A stretch of 64,000 nt of DNA from Chitinophagales bacterium (GTDB lineage Bacteria; Bacteroidota; Bacteroidia; Chitinophagales; UBA10324), in contig JAIBAY010000004.1 of the NCBI GenBank assembly GCA_019694975.1, forward strand, positions 124,001 to 188,000. Reading direction: 5' to 3'. A program made the translations under genes and the position numbers. Position 1 is the first letter of the stretch; every line of letters starts with the position of its first letter. The notes below the pieces were generated by a model. That model was not told the origin of the DNA. It did no database searches and saw only the letters and a program-made list of their open reading frames with translations. This document shows positions 18,001 to 25,297 of the stretch, in pieces.

Positions 18001-18701
18001 TCGAGATTATTAAATCGCATTTTCTCTACCCAGTCAGTCGGGTGGTTGGCGAGAAAAAGATCAAGGTCGCCATCCTTATCATAGTCGAAAAAATTGGCCA
18101 TAATGGTGTAGGTATCAGGGGCATCAATGCCAAATTCCTTGGCCTTTTCCGTGAAGGTGCCATTACCGTTATTTACGTATAAAAGATTGGCCAGTGAATC
18201 TTTCCAGCGGGAACGGCAGACATAAATATCATCAAATCCGTCGTTGTTAATGTCGACCACCGACACTCCGGTTGACCATCCTTTGTTCTTTGTAAGAATG
18301 CCGGCTGCCGCGGAAATGTCTTTAAACTTCATATTGCCTTCATTCAAAAACAATTTGTCGGGCACAAGATTGCCGGTCAAATAAATATCCGGCAGCGAAT
18401 CACCATTGACATTCAGTACGGCAACACCTGCACCGTTATAAAAATACTGGTAGATGTTATTGTCATTGCGCATACGAAAGCCGACGTTGTTCGAAAAGTC
18501 CAGGCCGGTTGTTGCGCTGGTAAGTATGTCGAACAGTTTACCGCTTGGTTTATCCAGCGGATCAAATTTGGTGCTGTCATATGTCGGGAAATCCACTACT
18601 GTAAGATCTGCTTTCTTATAACCGCTGTTACACGCCGACAGCAGCGCTATGGAGAGCAGTATTCCAGCCACATATCCCGTATTTCTCATTCCTGATTTCA
18701 T
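15096..18701 (-). CDS. FG-GAP/VCBS-repeat lipoprotein with ASPIC/UnbV domain (CRTAC1-like), copy 1
   Basis: A 1,201-residue lipoprotein (LLSIALLSAC, C24). Residues about 85-540 carry repeated calcium-binding loops of the FG-GAP/VCBS type (VVDINNDGFDDIYV, FFDYDKDGDLDLFLANHP, VGDINNDGYPDIFVVD), as in integrin-like beta-propellers. An ASPIC/UnbV domain follows at about 547-620 (GIGAEVHLYTKNG, VRGYQSTSQDLLHFGLG, VVVTWLDGKTQTL). A second set of loops fills 640-1100. The family is common on Bacteroidota surfaces; proposed roles are binding or scaffolding, and no enzyme activity is established. It lies 32 nt after a 1,203-residue paralog, in the same direction and probably on one transcript. Confidence 0.88.
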   Translation of the reverse strand: MKSGMRNTGYVAGILLSIALLSACNSGYKKADLTVVDFPTYDSTKFDPLDKPSGKLFDILTSATTGLDFSNNVGFRMRNDNNIYQYFYNGAGVAVLNVNGDSLPDIYLTGNLVPDKLFLNEGNMKFKDISAAAGILTKNKGWSTGVSVVDINNDGFDDIYVCRSRWKDSLANLLYVNNGNGTFTEKAKEFGIDAPDTYTIMANFFDYDKDGDLDLFLANHPTDWVEKMRFNNLEKIENHTNQSDRLFRNDNGHFVNVSKESGIDTHGYGLSCTVADFNGDTWPDLYVANDFAMHDYYFINQGNGKFKESAREVLKKTSLFGMGADVGDINNDGYPDIFVVDMKFDRSYVRRSFMLAQRRSEFNNMVSSGYHYQYVRNMLQLNNGNGTFSEIACLAGVDATEWSWAPLLVDLDNDGYQDLFVSNGYYKTFNIDERELIQGLKDATRRGDSAMFSKISAIINKKKLKDPNVVFKNNGDLTFTRMTGEWGFNQPTITHGSAFADFDLDGDIDIVSSNTEESPFIYRNNEAQTLKHNFIEFRFDGSPQNKKGIGAEVHLYTKNGLQYQTNHIVRGYQSTSQDLLHFGLGDATTVDKVVVTWLDGKTQTLTGLSANQIVTLHYSDANEKAPDQPKPDLLFTNVTGKLKIDFRHEEDAFDDFKRELLLPEKNSYFGPGLAVGDVNGDGLDDFFVGGATRQSGALYLQSANGEFAVSDGQPWATDKAADEMGALFFDADGDKDLDLYVATGGSQFNMEDKNYRDHLYINDGKGKFAAGDKALPDVFTSGSCVVAGDYDNDGDLDLFIGGRLTPQHYPTPARSVILKNDQGKFTDVTAAIAPSLEKAGLVCSAVWTDFDNDQKLDLIIGGEWMPVTFLKNNNGKFDNITSQTGLQNMTGWWNSLVSGDFDNDGDVDYIAGNEGLNTRYYKPSEKEPIDLYAYDFDKNGTNDVVISFYNFGQSYPVKNLQYSAEQMPVLAKEFKTYSGFALSSTKEIYGPKGLDKAYHLTANTLASSYIENLGNGKFAMRPLPVRAQVSSMFGMLAYDVNGDGNLDLLYHGNFYNKESETERNDAFIGETLLGDGKGNFTYLPSRESGFFSDKDAKALAVISVGKNQTPVILGTNNNDKMFAFQLNTNSSKVKYTEQDRYADIYLKDGHRIHMEMNFGSGFLSQNSKEIAFIPSITEKVIITDYKNQPRTVFQSEALAAK

Positions 18702-18733
18702 TTTACTGATTATTTAAACGTTAGCTGAAATAG

Positions 18734-21700
18734 TTATTTGGATGCTATGGCTTGTCCCTGGAAGGTGGTGCGCTGCTGACCGAGATAATCAGTGACCACC
18801 ACTTTATCAACTAACCCGGGCACAAAGGATATTGTTTTCGAACCTTCAGACAGGTAACCTGAACCGATGTTGTTCTCGCGTTTTTCCTTGCGGCCATCTT
18901 TATAATAGATTTCCGCGAAGCGGTCCTTTTCGGTCAGCGCAATCTTGCTTTGCATGTTAGACAGGAAACTATAGGCGAACATTTTATCATTGTTATTGGT
19001 GCCCAGCAAAACAGGTGATTCATTTTTACCGAGGTAGATAATTGCCAGCGCCTTAGCGTCTTTATTGGAGAAAAAGCCTGATTCCTTGATGCTCAATGGC
19101 CTGAAGTTGCCTTTTCCATCACCCAGCATCGTTAACCCGATACAGGCATCCTGTTTCTCTGTTTCTGATTCAGGGCTGAAGAAGTTACCGTGAGCGATGA
19201 TGTCGAGGTTTCCGTCGTTATTGATGTCATAAGGCAACATGCCGTACAGGCAGGAGAATTGAGCTTCCATGGGCAAGGCATGCACCGCAAATTTCCCGTT
19301 GCCCTGATTCTCGATATAGGAAGAAGCCAGTGTTTTTGCCGTGTAATGTGTTGCTGCATCGAGTGCTTCCTTGCCAAACACTTCTTCCGTGGTGGCTAAA
19401 GCAAATGTTTTATACAGCTTGAATTTGTCACCGATCATCGGAATCTGTTCTGTCATCGTCATCCTGGTTTTTACCGGATATGATTTATTATAGTTGTAAA
19501 CAGAAAGCACGATGTCGTTGGTGCCGTTTTTATCAAAGTCGGATGAATACAAGTCAATCGGTTGTTCAGCTGTTGGCTGATAATACCGTGAATTCAATCC
19601 TTCATTGCCGGCCACATAATCGAGGTCACCGTCATTGTCGAAGTCGCCGGAAACAATGCTGTTCCACCAGCCGGTTGCATCGGCAAGGCCGGTTTCGGCC
19701 GTTGCATTGGAAAATTTTGCACCATCATTTTTATATAAAGTCACCGGCATCCATTCGCCGATAATCATCAGATCAAGCTTGTTATCCGCATTGTAATCCG
19801 TCCAGATAGCGCCGCATACCAGGCCACCTTTCTCCAGTTCGGGGGCAACCTCTTTCGTGACATCGGTAAACATACCTTTGTCGTTGCGGAGAATTGCACT
19901 CTTCGCAGGCAGCGGATATTTGGTTGGCACTACACGACCGCCCACGAAGAGGTCGAGGTCACCGTCATTATCATAATCACCGGCCACTACACAGGAGCCG
20001 CTGACACGCATGTCGGGAATGGCTTTCGTGTTTTTAGTAAAGTTGCCTTTACCGTCATTTATAAACAGCATATCATTCAGCAGCGGATCTTCAGGGCTGA
20101 ATTCACTGCCGCCGGTTGCCATATAGAGATCAGCATCGCCATCGCCGTCAGCATCAAAAAATAACACGCCAAGCTGTTCCGTTGCTTTATCATTCACCCA
20201 TGGCTGAGAAGGTGCCTTCACAAAAGTTTTGTTCGCTGTCTGAAAATATAATTCACCCGGTGAACGGATTGCGCCGCTGACAAAAAAGTCTTCGAGCCCG
20301 TCGCCATTTACATCGGCCACTGCGAGGCCCGGACCGAACCGGCTCATTTTATGCGGCAGCAGCAATTCCTTTTTGAAATCTTCATATTCATCTTCCACGT
20401 GCTTGTAATCGACGCCAAGTTTTACTGTGGCATCGGCAAACATGGGGGTGTATTTCGCATGAATGTCAATCTTTTCGTTGACGGCATTTTTATAGTCGAG
20501 CTTCACCACCTGGTTAGCGGCCAGGTTTTTCAGTACCTGCGTTTTTTCATCAGGCCAGATAACGATCACTTTATAAACGGTGTCATCTTTAGCGAGGCCG
20601 AAATGTGCAATGTTCTCTGATGTTGACTGGTAGCCGCGTACGACATGGTGCTGCACCATCTGCATGCCGCTTTTGGAATAGATATAAATCTTGGTGCCGA
20701 TGGCATTAATGTTTTTATCGCTTCCGGTAAGTTTGAAACGGATGTAGTGATTGTTATCCAGTTTCTCAGAGTTGTTGCGATAAACAATGGTAGAAGATTC
20801 TGTAACGCTGGTCACCATATCCATATCACCGTCCATGTCGAGGTCGGCCAATGCGGCCCCGTGCGTGATAGTGGGCAGGTTGCAACCCCAGTTGTCGATT
20901 TCGTTGGAGAAGGTGAAGTTACCGTTGTTCTTATAAATATAATTCGGCACAATCAGCTTTTTCTTGCTTACGAGTGCATAGAGTTTATTGTACGCAACGC
21001 TGTCCTGGCGGCGGGTTGCATCACGCATGGCCTGGTACAATTCCCGTTCATCAATATTCAGCCAGCGGTAGTAGCCATTGGGGATAAACAGGTCCTTCAG
21101 GCCATCGTTGTCGTAATCGCAGAACAGCGGGCCCCACGACCAGTCGGTAGCGTCTACGCCAGCGAGGTTGGCTATTTCAGAAAAGGTGTTGTTGCCGTTA
21201 TTGATGTGCAATGCATTTTTTACATACTGATAATGATAACCGCTGCTCACCATGTTGCTGAACTCATTTCTGCGCAAGCCCAGGGCAAAAGAGCGGCGCA
21301 TGTAAGAATGATCAAAACGCATGTCGCAGGTTACGATATCCTGCCAAGCATCGTTGTTTACGTCGGCAATATCAACGCCCATGCTGAACATCGAGCTTTT
21401 TGACAGCCAGTCGCCTGAATGATCGGTGAATGTTCCGTTACCATTATTGATGTAGAGATAGTCATACATGGCGAAATCATTGCAGCCGTAGACATCCATC
21501 CATCCGTCATCATTCACATCAGCGGCGCAAACAGCCAGGCCATAACCGTGATTGTTGATACCTGCTTCCTTTGAAACATCGGTGAAATGGCCGTTGCCGT
21601 CATTGCGGTAGAATTTATCACTTTGATTTTTGCCCTGTTCCACTTTTTCGAGGTTGTTGAAGCGCATGCGTTCAACAAAATCGCTCGGATGGTTTTTAAC

Positions 21701-22345
21701 ATAGAGGTCGAGATCGCCATCATTGTCGTAATCAAAAAATACGGCACCCATCGTATAACTGTCGGAGCAGTCGATGCCATATTCTTTACCTTTTTCAGTA
21801 AACGTTCCGTTCCCGTTATTGATGTAAAACAGATTGGCAAGGGAATCTTTCCAGCGGGAGCGGCATACATACACATCATCAAATCCATCGTTGTTGATAT
21901 CAACTACGGCAACACCGGTTGACCAGCCTTTATTTTTCTGAAGGATACCGGAATTTTGGGAAACATTTTTAAAGTGCATGTTGCCTTCATTCACATAAAT
22001 CTGATCGGCCACTTTATTACCGGTCATATACAGATCGGGCAATGAATCACCGTTAATATTAAGCACGGCCACGCCGCCGCCGTTATAATAATTTACATAC
22101 AGGTTGTTGTCGTCAAGAAACTTAAAATCCATGCGGTTGGCAAAATCGATGCCGGTGGATTTATCGGTTAGCAGGTCGAATAACTTACCCGATGGTTCAT
22201 CGAGCCGTGCAAATTTTGTGCTGTCAGCAGGGGGGAAATCGAAGTTACGTGAATACACGTGATCGAAATTCTTGCAAGATGCCAGCAAGAGCGCAACAGC
22301 AGTTACAGCGAGGTAAGCCCTGAGGCGCGGAAAAAAATTACTCAT
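18734..22345 (-). CDS. FG-GAP/VCBS-repeat lipoprotein with ASPIC/UnbV domain (CRTAC1-like), copy 2
   Basis: A 1,203-residue lipoprotein (VALLLASC, C24) with the same order of parts as its neighbour: an N-terminal DSTKFARLDEPSGKLFDLL block, a first FG-GAP propeller (VVDINNDGFDDVYVCRSRWK, FFDYDNDGDLDLYVKNHPSD), an ASPIC/UnbV domain (AIGTKIYIYSKSG, VRGYQSTSENIAHFGLA, VIVIWPDEKTQ), and a second propeller. Long stretches match copy 1 closely (for example GNEGLNSRYYQP against GNEGLNTRYYKP), so the two arose by tandem duplication and then diverged. As the promoter-proximal gene it is divergent from a haloperoxidase-like lipoprotein gene across a 404-nt gap. Role unknown. Confidence 0.88.
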   Translation of the reverse strand: MSNFFPRLRAYLAVTAVALLLASCKNFDHVYSRNFDFPPADSTKFARLDEPSGKLFDLLTDKSTGIDFANRMDFKFLDDNNLYVNYYNGGGVAVLNINGDSLPDLYMTGNKVADQIYVNEGNMHFKNVSQNSGILQKNKGWSTGVAVVDINNDGFDDVYVCRSRWKDSLANLFYINNGNGTFTEKGKEYGIDCSDSYTMGAVFFDYDNDGDLDLYVKNHPSDFVERMRFNNLEKVEQGKNQSDKFYRNDGNGHFTDVSKEAGINNHGYGLAVCAADVNDDGWMDVYGCNDFAMYDYLYINNGNGTFTDHSGDWLSKSSMFSMGVDIADVNNDAWQDIVTCDMRFDHSYMRRSFALGLRRNEFSNMVSSGYHYQYVKNALHINNGNNTFSEIANLAGVDATDWSWGPLFCDYDNDGLKDLFIPNGYYRWLNIDERELYQAMRDATRRQDSVAYNKLYALVSKKKLIVPNYIYKNNGNFTFSNEIDNWGCNLPTITHGAALADLDMDGDMDMVTSVTESSTIVYRNNSEKLDNNHYIRFKLTGSDKNINAIGTKIYIYSKSGMQMVQHHVVRGYQSTSENIAHFGLAKDDTVYKVIVIWPDEKTQVLKNLAANQVVKLDYKNAVNEKIDIHAKYTPMFADATVKLGVDYKHVEDEYEDFKKELLLPHKMSRFGPGLAVADVNGDGLEDFFVSGAIRSPGELYFQTANKTFVKAPSQPWVNDKATEQLGVLFFDADGDGDADLYMATGGSEFSPEDPLLNDMLFINDGKGNFTKNTKAIPDMRVSGSCVVAGDYDNDGDLDLFVGGRVVPTKYPLPAKSAILRNDKGMFTDVTKEVAPELEKGGLVCGAIWTDYNADNKLDLMIIGEWMPVTLYKNDGAKFSNATAETGLADATGWWNSIVSGDFDNDGDLDYVAGNEGLNSRYYQPTAEQPIDLYSSDFDKNGTNDIVLSVYNYNKSYPVKTRMTMTEQIPMIGDKFKLYKTFALATTEEVFGKEALDAATHYTAKTLASSYIENQGNGKFAVHALPMEAQFSCLYGMLPYDINNDGNLDIIAHGNFFSPESETEKQDACIGLTMLGDGKGNFRPLSIKESGFFSNKDAKALAIIYLGKNESPVLLGTNNNDKMFAYSFLSNMQSKIALTEKDRFAEIYYKDGRKEKRENNIGSGYLSEGSKTISFVPGLVDKVVVTDYLGQQRTTFQGQAIASK

Positions 22346-22749
22346 AGTGTGTAATTTATTGTTTATTGATTTTAAAGATTTGGGAATGTGCCACGAACCG
22401 TTTCAGCAAGGAATGTGAAAAGATTTTTTCAAACCGCAGGTTGCATGGATAATTCATGTAAGCCGGCAAATTTATCAACTTAATAGCACCACATAAGATG
22501 TTTAGGTTTTCATTAACAAAAAAATCCTGCTACAGATCACGCTGCATTTTTTGTTAGCCTTAATTGAGGAACTGCTATGCCGGCGTAGCCAAAAGTTTAT
22601 GATGGTGCCGGGTGAGGCATTAGCAATTAAATGCCGTTATTGTTTAGCTTTCATTAACAAAAAAAATATCCGTCAGAAATTGAACAAAACGTTTAATAAC
22701 TACATTTGAGCCGCTTTTTTTGAATCCTCACCTAACCAATCATTCTATT
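22346..22749. other. Divergent regulatory gap with a 24-25 bp direct repeat
   Basis: No gene is seen in this 404-nt AT-rich gap. It holds two near-identical direct copies of a GTTTAG, then TTTCATTAACAAAAAAA sequence at 22500-22524 and 22642-22666, differing by one substitution and one base in length. It also carries the promoter for the haloperoxidase-like gene. The copies may be binding sites of a shared regulator for the two divergent transcripts. That role is inferred from position only. Confidence 0.5.
22680..22708 (+). promoter_or_regulatory. Bacteroidota-type promoter of the haloperoxidase-like gene
   Basis: TTG (22680-22682), an 18-nt spacer and TACATTTG (22701-22708) match the phylum's -33/-7 pattern with the same spacing as the promoter at 4043. 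A start near 22714 gives a leader of about 36 nt to the ATG at 22750. Confidence 0.5.
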
Positions 22750-24135
22750 ATGAAAAAAACAGTTCCTGTGCTGATGCTGCTTCTTGCATTGGTGGCCGGC
22801 AGTTTTTACAGTTGTGAAAACGGCGGCGGCACAAGCGGCAGCGTGTACAATGAAAAATCAAAACCGGCTACAGAATTTTCCAATAAGATGGCGATAGCCT
22901 GGGCTGACCTGTTATTGGACCAGATACGCTTTCAGCGAATCGGTCCGCCTCCGGCAGCACGCGCAATGGGTTACCTGGGCGCAGCTATGTATGAATCTGT
23001 TGTGCATGGCATTCCGGATGGTCATTCACTGGCCGGTCAGTTGAAAGGACTTGATAAACTGCCGGTGCCTGATGCGAATATGGAGTACGACTGGCCTACG
23101 GTAGTGAATAACTGTGCATACCTGGTTTGTGATGAAGGCATAGCCCGTTACATGGGGCCTAACACGGTAGCACTTGTTCAGTTACGCGATAAAATGAACC
23201 ACCTGCGTGACAGTCTTGTCGGAAATGCCGATGTTTCTGCCCGTTCCAAAAAGTATGGTGAGGACCTGGCCAATGCATTTATTGATTACATGAAAACCGA
23301 TTTATACGATTATACCCGCGAGAATAATATTTATGAATCCCCTTCACGTGCCGGCGACCCTGCGCACCCTGAACTGTGGGAGCCTACTGATATTGACAAG
23401 ACTGCATTTGAGCCGTACTTCGGCACGCTACGTCCGATGGGTATTGATACGACTGAATTATGTATGCAGGATCCAACGATCCCTTACAGCCAGGACTCCA
23501 CTTCAGAGTTTTACAAGTTTACTGCCAAGCTCTACGGCATTGATACTTCTTTCAGTGAGTATGACCGGATTACCTCTTTGTACTGGGCTGATTGTCCTGT
23601 AGAAACATACACTCCGCCGGGCCACTGGATGAAAATGGCCAAGCAGCAAATCAACAAGAACAACTATAACCTGGCACAGACCTGCGAGTTATTCGCATAT
23701 CTCGGCATGGCAGAATACAATGCAGCGATCTCTGTATGGAAAATAAAATACAAGGTTAACTTGCTCCGTCCGAAAACCTACATTGCGGAAGTGCTTGGCA
23801 AGCCGGATTGGGAGCCTTACCTTGAAACGCCACCATTTCCCGAATATCCTTCAGGCCACTCCGGATTTTCTGGTGCAGCATCCACTATCCTCACTCACTA
23901 CTTTGGCGACAATGTGGAGTTTACAGACAGCACTAATCTTGTGATCGGGCTTAATCCGAGAACATTCAAATCATTTAATGCCGCTGCCCATGAAGCTGCC
24001 TATTCCCGTATGTATGGCGGCATCCATTATGAAGCGGCCATACTGGATGGTGTGACCATTGGAACTTGTATTGCCAACAATTTGCTGAAAAATGTGAAAC
24101 TGGGAAACGGTAGCACTGCAGAAGCAAAAAAATAA
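22750..24135 (+). CDS. Vanadium haloperoxidase-like / PAP2-superfamily lipoprotein
   Basis: The start at 22750 (MKKTVPVLMLLLALV...) is chosen over 22720 because it gives a lipoprotein-like signal ending GSFYSC. The 461-residue protein contains the acid phosphatase/haloperoxidase motifs KYKVNLLRP (K333-x6-R340-P), PSGH (367-370) and SRMYGGIH (R420, H426), which bind vanadate or phosphate. The aspartate that often ends the third motif (Hx3D) is alanine here. The helical N-terminal part (ARAMGYLGAAMYESVVHGI) is as in bacterial vanadium-dependent haloperoxidase homologues. Activity could be halide oxidation or phosphatase and cannot be decided. Divergent from the FG-GAP lipoproteins; followed by a small secreted-protein gene 27 nt on. 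Confidence 0.85.
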   Translation: MKKTVPVLMLLLALVAGSFYSCENGGGTSGSVYNEKSKPATEFSNKMAIAWADLLLDQIRFQRIGPPPAARAMGYLGAAMYESVVHGIPDGHSLAGQLKGLDKLPVPDANMEYDWPTVVNNCAYLVCDEGIARYMGPNTVALVQLRDKMNHLRDSLVGNADVSARSKKYGEDLANAFIDYMKTDLYDYTRENNIYESPSRAGDPAHPELWEPTDIDKTAFEPYFGTLRPMGIDTTELCMQDPTIPYSQDSTSEFYKFTAKLYGIDTSFSEYDRITSLYWADCPVETYTPPGHWMKMAKQQINKNNYNLAQTCELFAYLGMAEYNAAISVWKIKYKVNLLRPKTYIAEVLGKPDWEPYLETPPFPEYPSGHSGFSGAASTILTHYFGDNVEFTDSTNLVIGLNPRTFKSFNAAAHEAAYSRMYGGIHYEAAILDGVTIGTCIANNLLKNVKLGNGSTAEAKK

Positions 24136-24162
24136 CATCGATAAACTCACGGAAAAAAGAAA

Positions 24163-24714
24163 ATGGTCATGAAAAACCTTGTAAGAATAATATTTGTAAT
24201 GGTAACACTCCTCCTTCCATTCGCGGGCAACAGCCAGGTGCTGATGAAGGAGTTGCTTACCCAGAATCAAAAAGGAATGCTGGACAAGTCCGTAAACTGG
24301 CCGGGCAAAAAAGTTTATTATGAACTGAAGTACGACAGTACCAGGACATTTAAATATGACGGCAAAGAGTCGGCCCGCTATTACTATACAATGATGATTG
24401 CCGATAATGCCGGAATGGCCAATGCGATAAAGCTGCCTGCCATGGTACGCGACCTCGTGATCACCACCTATTTTGAAGTCTATATGAGCAATGGTACGGA
24501 AACCAAGACTTTTACGATGGTGTATGATAAAAACAATAAGTGGTACCGTATAAAATATGCACCACAGGCAGGCTGCCGCCGCGAAGAATTGTGGAAACGC
24601 GTAAATGATATAAGCAGCTATGGCGATTTGCTGAAATCAATGGTGGGCCAGATGGATAACAATCTTAAACTTGATTGTTATCGGGGTAATGAAAGCAAAG
24701 TGGTGTTGGAATAA
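24163..24714 (+). CDS. Unknown secreted protein
   Basis: I do not recognise this 183-residue protein. It has a signal peptide (IIFVMVTLLLPFAG, cleavage near NSQV); a start at Met3 (24169) is equally likely. The mature part is mostly beta-strand-like and basic, with a YYELKYDSTRTFKYDGKESA stretch, FTMVYDKNNKWYRIKY, and a late pair of cysteines (GCRREELW, LDCYRG) that could form a disulfide. It lies 27 nt after the haloperoxidase-like gene and before a terminator, so the two form one transcript and it may be a partner protein. Periplasmic or secreted location is inferred from the signal. Confidence 0.7.
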   Translation: MVMKNLVRIIFVMVTLLLPFAGNSQVLMKELLTQNQKGMLDKSVNWPGKKVYYELKYDSTRTFKYDGKESARYYYTMMIADNAGMANAIKLPAMVRDLVITTYFEVYMSNGTETKTFTMVYDKNNKWYRIKYAPQAGCRREELWKRVNDISSYGDLLKSMVGQMDNNLKLDCYRGNESKVVLE

Positions 24715-24735
24715 TTAAGCTATCGCTGACTCGCA

Positions 24736-24774
24736 ACAAAACCCTTCTGCATTGCAGTGGGGTTTTGTTTTTTT
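24736..24774 (+). terminator. Intrinsic terminator of the haloperoxidase-like operon
   Basis: ACAAAACCC (24736-24744) pairs with GGGTTTTGT (24760-24768), with an inner CTGC/GCAG stem, followed by TTTTTT up to 24774. It lies 22 nt after the stop at 24714. Confidence 0.85.
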
Positions 24775-25033
24775 GGCATCCATATCACCGAAGACTGGAG
24801 AGGTCCTGCTCAACTTTTCGATGCTGATACCCGTTGAAATATACAGCTGCACGAATCCTATTTTGCAGCCATTTCATAAGCGCCATGCCAGGATATTCGT
24901 GCTTCATACAGGGTTCTATTACCTGAAAGTGTGCAAATATTGCTTAGAAATGTGGATATCTTCAAATTCCTAATATAACTATTTATAAAGGCAACAGCTA
25001 CATTGATGACCTGAATATCCAAAAAACACACAC
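24775..25033. other. Intergenic stretch without recognised content
   Basis: Together with the terminator before it this makes 319 nt between genes. Short open frames here show no family pattern, signal peptide or convincing start region. I see no repeat or RNA gene. Confidence 0.4.
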
Positions 25034-25174
25034 ATGGCCACAAAAAACAATCACGCGAACCGCTCTTCCAAAGACGCCGGTGTTGAACTCGGTGCATGGA
25101 TACTATCAACAGGTTTCTTTGTATGCATCTTATGGATAGCATTAAATGTGCTGCACCGGATAATGTTTTATTAA
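25034..25174 (+). CDS. Possible 46-residue single-pass membrane protein
   Basis: An ATG at 25034 opens a 46-residue frame: a polar, basic N-terminus (MATKNNHANRSSKDAGVE) and one hydrophobic segment of about 20 residues (LGAWILSTGFFVCILWIALN) ending HRIMFY. The layout of one cytoplasmic tail and one transmembrane helix is that of many small membrane proteins. It ends 123 nt before the outer-membrane barrel gene on the same strand. No family is recognised, no clear ribosome site is seen, and chance cannot be excluded at this length. Confidence 0.35.
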   Translation: MATKNNHANRSSKDAGVELGAWILSTGFFVCILWIALNVLHRIMFY

Positions 25175-25297
25175 GGTTAGCGCTACATGCAAAGCCGGCC
25201 GCCTATACGGCTATTTAGAGCAAGGTATCTACCATCAACAGTTGAATTCATTGACCGGGCTGATGATATCTGTCTGCCACAGCAATTATTTTACAGG

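Noticed and set aside
20645..21403. 252-residue frame opposite the second FG-GAP lipoprotein gene
   Set aside because: Same cause as above: its pattern mirrors the calcium-loop codons of the real gene.
24858..25142. 94-residue minus-strand frame
   Set aside because: No recognisable features; overlaps the more plausible 46-residue plus-strand frame.
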